From contig CM070596.1 in NCBI GenBank assembly GCA_036346395.1, forward strand, positions 22,048,177 through 22,112,176: a DNA stretch of 64,000 nucleotides. The letters are read 5' to 3'. Each line of letters begins with the position of its first letter. Position 1 is the first letter of the stretch. The notes below the pieces were generated by a model. The model made no database searches, was not told the origin of the DNA, and saw only the letters and a program-made list of their open reading frames with translations. The position numbers and the translations under genes were made by a program. This DNA is from Hsuehochloa calcarea. Taxonomy: Eukaryota; Streptophyta; Magnoliopsida; Poales; Poaceae. Positions 54,411 through 64,000 of the stretch are shown here, piece after piece.

Positions 54411-56027
54411 GGAGTAACACCCTAAATCATCTGTGTATGTCTGAACTAGTCCAATGATCAATATCTAGTTCACACAATAAACAATATGGTATATCCATAA
54501 ATCGCATAACTTTTCTAATAATAAGAGTTTACTACAAAAGAGACTTACAAGCCAACAATAAAGAACACAGCGGAAGACGAAGAAGAAGTAGTAGAGTCTA
54601 GCTAATCTACCACAAGCAATCGAATGGGATAGTGGCTATGAGACCACGGGGTATTTAACTTGTAATACTTAACCAATCAAATGATTAAAGCGTTACAAAT
54701 CAAATATCACGGCTCTCGGCGTATATGTACTTCACAGAAGTGCAGTACACACACACCATACAAAAATTATGCATCAACTCCATTCATCACATAGAATCCA
54801 TAGCACAACTAAACGACACGAAAGACATACAATATAGAGTTATTACAAAAAGGGCCGACCGGCCAAATACAACTAAAAGAGTCTAAGACAATAGCGGAAG
54901 TAAGGTGCCATAAGATGGCGATAAACAAAAGCCAATTAGTGTGTCTTTAACCCACAAGGCAACCAACCGGTCCACCGAGCTAGTGGTCAAACCCGCAGCA
55001 CATCTCACAAAAGCGAGGCCCTTGGGGCTCACCTTCCTCCTCTGCAATAAATATTTAAGCAAAGCAAATGAGTACAAAAATTGTACTCCGCAAGACTTAC
55101 GTGTAGAGTAACAAACCTATACATAGCTACATGCAAGCTTATTTAAGTGGAGGCTGTATGTTTTACTTTCAGCACAAAGCGAGTTTTCATTTGCAATAAT
55201 GTAGTACATTTAAAAGCAAGTTTACAATCTGTTTTTATTGTTCAAATAGCAGTAAATAACAATATAGTAACAGTAAATAGATGACAACAACATCCTGGAG
55301 TGACTAACCCAATAGTCACCACAACAATAGTATGAATTACCCATTCATACCACCCATGTCAAGTTTTAAAACAAAGGTTGTAGTCTAATTCTTGCGGGAA
55401 ATAACCAAGCTTGTCCATAACTTAGGACGAGGCAATTCGAATAGATTTAACCCTGCAGGGGTGTACCAATGTACCCACACGCGAGACCGCCTTTTAGCCA
55501 AGCTATGAAGCACACTTCCTTAGGTATGCCGGCACGGCTAAGTCCTACGAGACATTTCCAATATTATGCATTAACCACGAGTCGCCCGTATGGATAGAAA
55601 CCCATACGTTGTGTCGGAGTCATCGAAAGCCTCGGTCAACTACCCCTCACGGGCAAAGCCTTGGACAACTGCGATGCTCCTCGAGGTGGAGAACATACCC
55701 GGAACTCCACCACCGCACACCCAACACAATAACACAGATCCTTTTTCACACAACACACACAACCCACCTCCTGCGACTCGGAGCTAACACACGGCAAAGT
55801 ACTAAGTCAAAAGAGGTCCCATATCCCTCTCGTGTGGTTAGCACGCAAAAGTGCTTGGATCAATGGCGCAAGTAATTCGGTCCTTGTTGACTCAGATACC
55901 TTTCCATGTCACACCGAACAATCATACCATCATACCATTATGCCCAAGTCTAAAACAATTTTATTTTCAGTTTTAGATTTACAAATTAACAAAGCACAAC
56001 GTGCTGGACATAATGGAGAAATAATAA
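54411..56027 (-). repeat. Gypsy LTR, minus orientation
   Basis: Its left edge on plus reads GTAACACCCTAAATC. The minus-strand end (GGACTAGTTCAGACATACACA) resembles 53880-53900 in opposite orientation. No primer site or internal region adjoins it, so it is a fragment or solo LTR; I could not find a clear target duplication. Small frames such as 55590-55875 are not genes. Confidence 0.6.
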
Positions 56028-57690
56028 TGTAACACCCTGACTATAAGGAAGTCAAGATGTCACCTACAATCACTAGTCTTTAGGAAATTCACAACAATAA
56101 GTATTACTAGAATTGGCGTACCACAAGGATATACGTGAACAAGAAATCATCAACAGTTTAATCAACGGATTGGAAATAAACATTTCAGGGAGAGATGGTA
56201 AATACGGCCATGTTGGCTTATTACAATTCAACGCAGGGTATAAATAGAAGACAATAGTAAGTTCTCAAATGTTTTGAATTATAGTAGTGAGTGCATCGTG
56301 TTGATCTACCCTCCATGAAACCGTTCTTCCTTGTCATTTACCTAAATAAAACAACAAAGCAAGAATGAGCTAAAGACTAAGCAAGTACTTGAAAGTAACA
56401 ATCAACATCCAATGAACCATATACATTATCACAGATTGAACATTTATTGGATACAATTCTTATGAATGGATGAAATGAAATGATGCAGTGAAGGAATTGG
56501 ACATATTGCAGCATATACCGGTATAGCGAGTGAAGCACCCGTCGGTGTTCACTTAAAGTAACCGTATGAAGAACGTTTCATACGGCCGTCCAACGTGGCC
56601 CACATTGGAATAGTGGACTCACGTACCCATTCTGGAATTGATGGGATTTTCAAGTGCCCATACTGGAATTGATGGGTCTTACAAAGGTAATTTATGCATG
56701 TCATGATATGATCCCATGGCAAGATTGAATAGTACTCATAAATGAAAAGATACACATGGCATTCATCTACAAATACGAACAAATATAATCATTCATTCAC
56801 ACATCACATAATGCATCAATCATAGTATACAAGTTACTTGCCTGCCGCGCTGCGACGGGTTGGGAGGTAATTGAGATACCCCTCCACTCACCGCTTCACC
56901 GCCTACAATATAAAATAATTGAAATGAGGACAAATGAGCAAGACATTGCTACACGTGCCCTCCCACAACCTCTAACCAAACTAACCAAACAAAAGGTTCA
57001 ATTTGATCCATTCGCCCAAACATTCCAAATACCCCTAAACTGGCAGTTTTACTAGAAAATTCACCAATAAATAACCGTAAGTCCAAAAGACCTGAAAGCA
57101 GTGCTCAACTTCTCTTAACGTAACGGGCTACGAAACTCTAGTTGATGGTAAACTCTAATTCGGCCAAAACAGAGGTCTAACTATCCAATGAAAAACTATA
57201 ACTGCAGTCTGCCCAGAATTCAGAATAGCCCTAAAGAAAAGGCTCTAACTTTTAAACCACTGATCCAAACAAAGTGATCTTTATCAGCCTGGAAACATGG
57301 TGAAATTATCTTCATAAACCTAGTTGGGTGGCTGACCTGATTCTGATTCTAACTAGATCAAAACCTAGGTGCAACCGACTATACCCAGAATTTCTGACAG
57401 ACAGAGCAGTACGTGGTAAAACAGTCATAACTTTTAAACTACTGGGTGAAAATTCGTGATCCAGGTGCCAAAAGAAAGCTAATGAAACCAGGAACAATTC
57501 TCCAGAAGACACAGATGTCCAATTCGGCCTCTACGACGCCCAAAAATGAGGTACAACGTACTGGACAGAATCAATCTATTGACAGAATCCAAACGAAACT
57601 ACAAATCCAATCGGATTCTCAACTCTAATGGAATCAAACAACGAATCGGAGGTCTAATTGCCCTTGTAGACCCGTAGGACGACGATGATC
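56028..57690 (-). repeat. E4-related gypsy LTR, minus orientation, truncated
   Basis: It starts TGTAACACCCTGACTATAAGG at 56028, the counterpart of the E4 LTR end. It carries TATACCGGTATA at 56514-56525, CACCCGTCGGTG at 56536-56547, CCGTATGAA/TTCATACGG at about 56562-56585 and two copies of a CCCAT..GAATTGATGGG hairpin (56627-56685). The remaining U3/5' part is replaced by copia sequence from about 57690. Confidence 0.72.
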
Positions 57691-58063
57691 CGCTGCACAA
57701 GGGCCTTCCTCCCTTACCCAACACATGGCAGTCCGACCGATTTGGTACCGGTCAGACCAGTCCACACCGGCGGTCTGACCGCCAGACCACAGAAACTTCG
57801 CACTTTTACTTCGCTCAAATGACAAAACACATTCGCCCATTTGAGTGTATTTTCAACAAAGTTTCAAAGATGATATTCTCAACAAGTTGCAAAACACATT
57901 TACCAAACTTTAGAATAATCACCACAAGGAATAAGGTACATAGACTTACACCATTTGCAAAACACATTTGCAAACTTAAGTCACATGCTACAGGAAATCA
58001 AACATGAGCATCAACTATTTACAAAACACATTCGCAAATAACAGCATCATGCCACAGGACTAA
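57690..58063 (-). repeat. Copia LTR fragment, minus orientation, with GCGGTC-type palindrome
   Basis: Reading minus, a TGTTTTGCAAA-type array (58050-57820) is followed by a perfect 15-mer palindrome GGCGGTCAGACCGCC (57769-57783 on plus as GGCGGTCTGACCGCC). The same order, array then palindromes, is seen at 4757-5760, where the word is GCGGTAGTACCGC. Cut at 58063 by E8. Confidence 0.72.
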
Positions 58064-58382
58064 TGATGCGGGGTGACCGATCTTCTCGACGTAGAACCTC
58101 TTGATAACTTGTGTACCCTGACGAACCACCAGCTGATCCCCCGCGCCAATGCACGGACTTGCAACTCTATGGAAATTCGCCCAAACACACACTTGATTGG
58201 ATCCTCGCTGACCACAAGCGAAGATCGTCGAACCCTCAATTCCCAACGGAAAAGCAAGAACGACCCCTTGTTCTCAATGCCCAATTCCCTCTGTTTTGGC
58301 TATAAGCACAACAGGAGAATCAAGCAAAAGCTTTGAAAATATATTAAACGTGGTCTGCGGTTACAATGGGGGTCTACCCCTC

Positions 58383-58392
58383 TATATATAGT
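58383..58392 (-). promoter_or_regulatory. TATA box of the E8 LTR
   Basis: Minus CTATATATAG is followed by AGGGGTAGACCCC, a reasonable TATA-to-start arrangement inside the 3' LTR. It reads in the element's own direction. Confidence 0.55.
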
Positions 58393-58640
58393 GCCCTTAC
58401 TCCTCCTCATGGCTGGCCAAGAGGCCCTACTCCAATCCTAATTCGGATTTGGAGTCCTACTCCAATTCCGACACATTCCAAAACAGAAAAGGAAACTCTG
58501 ATTTTACAACATCATATTGTTTCGGTCATATCTTTTGATACGGGACGAATTTCGGAGTGAGGGAGGATCCGTTGGATCGGTCTTGAAGTTAGCTTTCCAA
58601 CAAGCCCAAAAACACTCCAATCCGACTTCGTATGAGAAAG

Positions 58641-59249
58641 TTATGACCTTTTACTCGGACTGTCCTGCTGATTCCGAATCCGAATTTGAGGCTGATTCCG
58701 AATCCGAATTGAATTCTGAGTTGATTCCGAATTTGAATTTGGTTGGGCTTGTGGAAGTTTCGAATTTGACTTGGATTCTTGGGCTTCTCTCCCCTTGCTT
58801 GTCTTCCACGAGCTTCTCCTCCATTGTGACGGCCTTTCTTCAAGAACAGCCCCATATCCTTCATCTCCGTACATTATTGAATCTTTCAATCTGAGCACAA
58901 GCAAAACACTAGTTTTAGGTAGTATAAAATTCTCATTGATAACATTATGTGATTCAGCTAGAAACAAATTCACCTGTTCTTTTAATAATTTGGCCCGTGC
59001 TCTTGTAATAGGTCCAGATGACAGATCTGGAGCTTCAACACTTATAGCTTGATCTATAGTAGCAGAAGATGGCAAAGAGCTAGGGATGCCCTCATCATCC
59101 TCCCCCTCTTGAAAAGGCGTCGACCTCGACGCTGGATTGTCATCACCAAAGAAAGGTGATAAATCAGCTACATTGAACGTAGAACTCACGCCATACTCAT
59201 CTTCGGGCAGCTCAATCTTGTATGCATTGTCATTAATCTTCGCAAGCAC
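58641..59249 (-). CDS. E8 integrase C-terminal region extending into the LTR
   Basis: 202 codons. The first part is MLAKINDNAYKIELPEDEYGVSS and FNVADLSPFFGDD, the integrase C-terminal domain. It is followed by an acidic stretch, the GPITRARAKLLKEQVNLFL motif (residues about 79-97), a linker and a low-complexity Asn/Ser/Arg/Gln tail. The tail is encoded by GATTCCGAATCCGAATT repeats within the LTR. In CRM elements the pol frame also overlaps the LTR. Upstream integrase (59250-59530) is frameshifted, so it is not continuous with the core. Confidence 0.75.
   Translation of the reverse strand: MLAKINDNAYKIELPEDEYGVSSTFNVADLSPFFGDDNPASRSTPFQEGEDDEGIPSSLPSSATIDQAISVEAPDLSSGPITRARAKLLKEQVNLFLAESHNVINENFILPKTSVLLVLRLKDSIMYGDEGYGAVLEERPSQWRRSSWKTSKGREAQESKSNSKLPQAQPNSNSESTQNSIRIRNQPQIRIRNQQDSPSKRS
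58670..58745. repeat. 24 bp tandem repeat in the E8 LTR/coding overlap
   Basis: TGATTCCGAATCCGAATT is repeated three times in imperfect form about 24 bp apart. It encodes the NSIRIRNQPQIRIRNQQ tail on minus. Confidence 0.7.
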
Positions 59250-59531
59250 CTTGAAAGGTCCACCTCCTCTTGGCGACTTTGATTTGCGGCGTTCGAAAGC
59301 GATCCTTGCGATAGTGTACCCATACTAAATCGCTGGTTTAAACAACACTTTCTTTCTTCTCTTGTTCGCCTTCTCAAAGATAATACTTTGTCTTCTTTTC
59401 AATTTCAAATTTCGCTTTGATGCAATTGCTTCACAAAATCAGCTCGTTTGGAAGCCTCCATATTAGCACGATCGGAAAGTGGAAGTGGTAACAAATCCAG
59501 TGGCGTAATTGGCTTAAAGCCATATACCACC

Positions 59532-60626
59532 TCAAATGGACACAACTGCGTAGTGGAGTGCACAAACGGTTGTGTTTAATTCCACGTGCGGCAAACAATC
59601 CTCCCACTCACGCAGATTCTTCTTTATCATGGCCCGTAGCAGCATCGAGAGTGTTCGGTTAACCACCTCCGTTTGACCATCAGTTTGTGGATGACAAGTA
59701 GTGCTGAATAACAACTTCGTCCCCAATTTGCCCCACAACGTCTTCCAGAAGTAGCTCATGAACTTCACATCACGATCTGAGACAATGGTCCTTGGAACAC
59801 CATGAAGACGCACGATCTCCCTGAAAAACAAGTCAGCAACATGCGACGCATCGTCGCTCTTGTGGCACGGAATGAAATGTGCCATCTTTGAAAAACGATC
59901 CACAACCACAAATATAGAATCCCTTCCCTTCTTAGTTCTTGGTAAGCCCAAAACAAAATCCATGCTAATATCTTCCCAAGGAACATTAGGGACGGGTAAA
60001 GGAGTGTACAAACCGTGTGGATTCAACTTGGATTTAGCTTTATGACAAGTAATACAGCGTTGGACAAACCTGTCCACATCTCGCCTCATCTTAGACCAAT
60101 AGAAGTGATCGCTCAACATCAACAAGGTCTTTTCACGTCCAAAATGGCCCATCAAACCACCTGCATGCGCTTCTTGCAACAAAAACAAACGAATGGACGA
60201 TTCTGGAACACACAACTTATTAGCACGAAAAAGGAATCCATCATGTATGTGAAACTTATCCCAACCTTTCCCATCCTTGCATTTGGAGTAAGGAATCGAA
60301 AAATCATGATCAGCTGCATACAAATCACGCAAACTTTCTAATCCAGGAACTTGGACGCCTACTTGAGTCAACAGCACGCTTTTCCTAGATAAAGCATCAG
60401 CAACCACATTGTCCTTCCCCTTTTTATATTTCACAATGTATGGGAAAGATTCGATGAACTCTACCCATTTGGCATGTCTACTGTTCAGGTTGGCTTGTCC
60501 CTTTAAATACTTCAATGCCTCATGATCAGAATGAATAATAAACTCTTTAGGCCATAAATAGTGCTGCCATGTTTCTAAAGCACGCACTAACGCATAAAGT
60601 TCCTTATCATAAACCGGATAATTCAA
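59532..60626 (-). CDS. pol: E8 RNase H end and integrase
   Basis: 364 codons. RNase H is at residues 1-85 (PVYDKELYALVRALETWQHYL, IHSDHEALKYLKGQ, NVVADALSRK). The integrase finger is at about 150-197 (HAGGLMGHFGREKTL, CITCHKAKS). The core has ISMDFVLGLP (about 220), IVSDRDVKFMSYFW (about 280) and CHPQTDGQTEVVNRTLS (Glu, about 316), so all three catalytic residues are in one frame. It ends by frameshift after EDCLPHVE. RNase H's first part is in another frame upstream (60627-60740). Confidence 0.9.
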   Translation of the reverse strand: MNYPVYDKELYALVRALETWQHYLWPKEFIIHSDHEALKYLKGQANLNSRHAKWVEFIESFPYIVKYKKGKDNVVADALSRKSVLLTQVGVQVPGLESLRDLYAADHDFSIPYSKCKDGKGWDKFHIHDGFLFRANKLCVPESSIRLFLLQEAHAGGLMGHFGREKTLLMLSDHFYWSKMRRDVDRFVQRCITCHKAKSKLNPHGLYTPLPVPNVPWEDISMDFVLGLPRTKKGRDSIFVVVDRFSKMAHFIPCHKSDDASHVADLFFREIVRLHGVPRTIVSDRDVKFMSYFWKTLWGKLGTKLLFSTTCHPQTDGQTEVVNRTLSMLLRAMIKKNLREWEDCLPHVELNTTVCALHYAVVSI

Positions 60627-60739
60627 TTGAGCACCATTCAGTTTCCGCTAAAATAAGCTACCGGTTTACCTTCTTGCATTAAAACACCGCCAATCCCAAG
60701 TCCACTAGCATCACATTCAATTTCAAAATTTTAGCGAAA

Positions 60740-61834
60740 TCAGTAAAACAAGCAAAGGTGCTTCACTAAGCGTTTCTTAAGTTTAGCAAAGCATTTTCTT
60801 GCGCTACCCCCACACAAATTCAACACCCTTTTAGTAAGTTCATTCAATGGGGCAATGATAGTGCTAAAATCCTTCACAAAGCGTCGGTAAAATCCAAAGA
60901 AGACCATGAAAGCTCCTAATCGACTTACATTCACGGGAGTTGGCCAATTTTTAATCGCTTCAATTTTCGATTCGTCTACTTCAACTCCTTGCGCAGAAAC
61001 AACATATCCCAAAAAGATTACACGATCTTTGCAGAATGTGCACTTTGCCAAGTTACCAAACAGTTTAGCATCGCGTAAAGTTGTAGAACTTGTCTAATAT
61101 GACAAATGTGTTCAGATTCAAATGACTATAAATCAGATATCATCAAAGTATACAACTACAAATTTACCAATCAAATGTCGTAAAACATGATTCATTAAAC
61201 GCATGAATGTACTAGGTGCATTAGTTAAACCAAATGGCATTACCAACCACTCATACAACCCAAATTTTGTTTTAAAGGCTGTTTTCCACTCATCCCTTCG
61301 TGCATCCTAATTTGATGGTAACCACTACGCAAATCTATTTTAGAGAAAATAACAAAGACCACTCAATTCGCCTAGCATATCATCTAAGCGAGGAATAGGA
61401 TGACGATATCGAGTAGTGATATTATTAATCGCTCGACAATCTACGCACATACGCCATGAACCATCTTTCTTAGGAACTAAAATGACAGGAACAACGCAAG
61501 GGCTTAGGCTTTCACGAACGCACCCTTTGGATAGAAGCTCTTGTACTTGTTTCAATTTCCTTTGTTTCCTCCGGTTGGTGCGGTATGGTGGCCGATTGGG
61601 CAGAGACGCTCCTGGAATCAAGTCGATCTTATGTTCGATCCCACGAATTGGTGGCAGCCCAGCGGGTACCTCCTCGGGAAACACATCGCTGAATTCCTGC
61701 AAAACATGAGCAACACCACTAGGAAACGAAGTTAAGTCATTAGCAGTAATCATTGCATCCTTGTACACAAGTACAAAGTGCATCAAAGTGGGATTCTCAC
61801 TCAGCTCTCTTATTTCTGATTTGGAGGCTATCAT
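60740..61834 (-). pseudogene. E8 reverse transcriptase, in pieces
   Basis: Frame 61340-61834 carries VLQEFSDVFPEEVPAGLPPIRGIEH, KDGSWRMCVDCRAINNITTRY and RLDDMLGELSG. Between 61130 and 61340, in shifted frames, are the FGLYEWLVMPFGLTNAPST-type text and VVVYFDDI (near 61150), the catalytic box. Frame 60740-61051 holds FLGYVVSAQGVEVDESKIEAIKNWP and FYRRFVKDFSTIIAPLNELT. At least three shifts separate them. Confidence 0.85.
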
Positions 61835-61947
61835 TACTAATTTGTTCTCTCCCTCACTTTTCTTTTTACCACTCGGCTTTGGCTTGTGGCGCCACTCACC
61901 GAGGGTGGAATATCTCTATTTTTCCCTTTTCGCCGCACTCTCTACTT

Positions 61948-62397
61948 TTACCTCCGTCTTTTGTATGGAATCACCACAATTTCAGCAGGAGTAAGTGGTT
62001 TTAACAACACATCCTTGTTGTTCCACTTGAAGTTGTAGCAATTGCTGCGCCCATCATGTATGGCAGCACGGTCATATTGCCATGGTCGACCCAGCAGTAG
62101 ATGGCAAACCGTCATAGGGACAACATCACAATCAACGGTATCACGGTAAGTGCCAATCTGAAAGTGTATACGTACCATGTAGGTCACCTTTACCTCTCCA
62201 TTCTCACTTAACCACTGAACATGGTAAGGATGAGGATGTGGAATAAACTTCAGTCCCAGCTTGGTGCATAATTCTTTGCTTGCCAAATTGTGACAACTAC
62301 CACCGTCGATTATCACTTTGCATGCTTTCCCCTTTCCCACTTGTGCGCTGGTCCAAACAGTTGCATCATTGTTCCATAGATGGTGCGGGCAGCACAC
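61948..62397 (-). CDS. E8 protease region
   Basis: 149 codons. ACKVIIDGGSCHNLASKELC (active-site Asp near residue 31, in DGG rather than DSG context), GLKFIPHPHPYHVQWLSENG, and CDVVPMTVCHLLLGRPWQYDRAA followed by HDGRSN. This is the form found in CRM-like chromoviruses. The frame ends at 61948, and the next polyprotein part (61834) is in a different frame after a short low-complexity stretch. Confidence 0.85.
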   Translation of the reverse strand: MCCPHHLWNNDATVWTSAQVGKGKACKVIIDGGSCHNLASKELCTKLGLKFIPHPHPYHVQWLSENGEVKVTYMVRIHFQIGTYRDTVDCDVVPMTVCHLLLGRPWQYDRAAIHDGRSNCYNFKWNNKDVLLKPLTPAEIVVIPYKRRR

Positions 62398-63835
62398 TTA
62401 ACACCTTTTGCGTACAAATCACCGTCGGCAGATTGACGGCGCTGCACACGAGTTGCCCATCTCCATCCTCGTCCACATCATCAAAGCGTTCAAATTCAGC
62501 AAATGGATCATCTTCATCTTCGCTAGCAGATGCATACTCGCCTGCTTCAGTGTACAACATGGTCTTGTTATTTGGGCAATCCTTCTTCATATGCCCACAT
62601 CCTAAGCACTTGAAGCATTGTATATCACGATTTCTTCTTTGTCAGAGAACCCACCGAAGAAGTGCCACTTGCAGCTGGTTGGGCACTTCGCTTTGCAAGG
62701 GATGGAGGCTCCTCCCTCTTGCCACTTGGTGCACTCTGGAAAGTTGAACCACTAACTTGAGATGTGCTCTTGCTCGAAAAATACTTAGGCACAAATTTGC
62801 GCGACCCGAAGGACCACGAGCGTAAAACCGCATCTTCCTCCAATTGTTGTTCACTTTCGTTGCTTGATGCACCACTCACATGTGTTGTTATATGGTTGAA
62901 AATTAACAATGCGCTGATATTATGATTCGCATCAAAGAAAATATCGTGCCATGGTTTGCTCTTCATTTTCATGTACTTTGGCATGAATCATTGCTTGCTC
63001 CATCTCTTTGTAATACTCCTCTGCAGTTTAGCTCCTTGTTTTAGACTCGAGCTTCTTTGAAAAGAGAACGTGTATAATGCTTTGGCACAAAACGAGCACG
63101 CATCTCTGTCTTCATATCACCTAAGTGGCCACGGGTGGTTCTCCCTGTTCGGCTCGCTGGCGCCCACTTGGTCCCACCATAGAAGAGCATATCCATCAAA
63201 TTCCATAGCAGCAAGCATCAATTTTCTGTCTTCAGAACAGCGCTGCAAACGAAATAATTTATCCACTTTCAACTCCCATGTGAGGTATTCTTCAGGATCA
63301 GTTCCACCATGAAATTTGGGAATGCTGAGCTTGACCTTTCCCAAATCATCATCTACATGCTGTCGGCGATGATAATTATCATTACGGTGCAACTGAAGGT
63401 CGTCGTCCCAATCATCATCATATGCCGCAAAGACCACCTCGACCAAAGCCTTGAGCACGCCCACGGCACGCCCAGGCCAGGAGGATGCCTTGCGTTAGCA
63501 ATCGCATGGTCACGGTTCATGCGCCAAGACGCAAATGGGTTAACATGGGCCTCGTTGGGTTCTGGACCATCTACACTTCCAACATCTCCTCGGTTGCCCC
63601 CAAGCATCTCCTTGAGTTCAGCAATGCCTTTGCGCAAGGTATTGATCTCATTAGCAACTCGCAACTCCCCACTCTGCATGTCCTCACCAATGACTGCAGC
63701 CACATCATCCAGATTCTTCCGGAACTCCCGTTGCAACTCAGCGCGCAATGCATCAAATCGATGCTCATGGATCGAGGCATTAGGATCCTCCACCCCACTT
63801 CAGATCCTGCCATGGTTAGTGAAGGCACGGAACAA
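62366..63835 (-). pseudogene. gag: E8 gag, broken
   Basis: Frame 63353-63793 has a charged coiled-coil-like N-terminus (FDALRAELQREFRKNLDD, ANEINTLRKGIAELKEML). 63117-63464 contains VKLSIPKFHGGTDPEEYLTWELKVDKLF, the gag core. 62625-62984 holds the Ser-rich linker, and 62366-62590 begins just after CFKCLGCGH with MKKDCPNN, completing a CCHC knuckle, followed by an acidic stretch. The start is uncertain because ATG 63813 is in a different frame from the helical segment. Confidence 0.8.
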
Positions 63836-63867
63836 AGTATAGGTGTGTATATGTAGAGGTCACTCAA

Positions 63868-64000
63868 CTCACAATCCTAACAAGGTGAAGTTTCTTTACC
63901 GTCTGAAAGGAATTAAGATCAACAATACTTGCACTTCAGGGCAGCAGGAACCACAAGGTGATGTGTGAGCGAATTTCAAGAGCAAGTCAAAGCACGACAA
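63868..64000 (-). other. E8 leader
   Basis: Between the gag start and the window edge. No primer site or LTR sequence is seen, so the 5' LTR begins further right. Confidence 0.4.

Larger units (their letters stand above)
58064..58880 (-). repeat. E8 3' LTR (right boundary approximate)
   Basis: Its minus end is CCCCGCATCA at 58064. The start is not certain because the sister LTR is outside the window; TGTACGGAG near 58873 is a candidate. A TATATATAG box on minus at 58383-58392 supports a promoter in this interval. Most of it is overlapped by the integrase C-terminal frame. Confidence 0.55.
58064..64000 (-). mobile_element. E8: Ty3/gypsy chromovirus, CRM-like, minus strand, 5' end off the right edge
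   Basis: Minus order is gag (63835 to 62366), protease, RT, RNase H, integrase, and a C-terminal tail that runs into the 3' LTR. The protease carries IIDGGSCHNLAS and LLLGRPWQYDRAA, the RT FDDI box, and the tail GPITRARAK; together these resemble centromeric (CRM) chromoviruses. The left LTR edge is TGATGCGGGG at 58064. The 5' LTR and primer site are beyond 64000, so the duplication cannot be checked. Confidence 0.82.

Noticed and set aside
52800..56027. A single complete gypsy element between two inverted LTRs
   Set aside because: The two LTRs are in opposite orientation and diverged, and only 460 bp without coding sequence lies between them; they belong to separate insertions.

Overview
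The window is plant nuclear DNA, almost certainly from a grass (Poaceae). It is essentially all retrotransposon. I found no host gene I could defend, and no tRNA, rRNA or CRISPR. Grass origin is inferred from the repeat types: chromovirus Ty3/gypsy elements, large Ty1/copia elements whose LTRs end near a CTAGTCG motif, initiator-Met tRNA primer sites, and 2 kb LTRs.

Layout, left to right. 1-2493: the 5' part of a minus-strand copia element (E1), with a 1993 bp LTR, a primer site and an unbroken gag start. 2543-3035: a tandem array with about a 122 bp higher-order period. 3598-9753: a pile of copia LTR pieces in both orientations, including a solo LTR with its own target duplication. 9754-52130: an old plus-strand copia (E3) split open by later insertions. 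52165-58063: a graveyard of copia and gypsy LTR pieces. 58064-64000: the 3' part of a minus-strand CRM-like chromovirus (E8).

The core is a nest that can be unwound exactly. E3 was hit by a 780 bp hAT-like DNA element (9 bp inverted ends, 8 bp target duplication with 7/8 match). That element then received two LTR retrotransposons: E4 (plus, 11378-29463, duplication GAACC) and E6 (minus, 30040-50732, duplication AGTGG). E4's 3' LTR was hit by gypsy E5 (minus, 18229-27920, duplication TTTTA). E6's 3' LTR was hit by copia E7 (minus, 30365-41414, duplication CCAAT). All four LTR-element duplications are perfect 5-mers.

Coding capacity: E5 has the best pol (one 744-codon frame with RT, RNase H and part of integrase), but it is cut by frameshifts. 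E6, E7 and E8 carry recognisable but broken gag-pol. E4 has lost almost all coding sequence except a decayed integrase/chromodomain tail. E3 has lost its RT core.

The most interesting structure lies in the non-coding LTRs. One is arrays of 13-bp palindromes of form GCGGT(A/C)N(T/G)ACCGC whose two arms changed together between related copia LTRs. The other is a mid-LTR hairpin module next to a TATACCGGTATA palindrome, shared by three gypsy LTR families.
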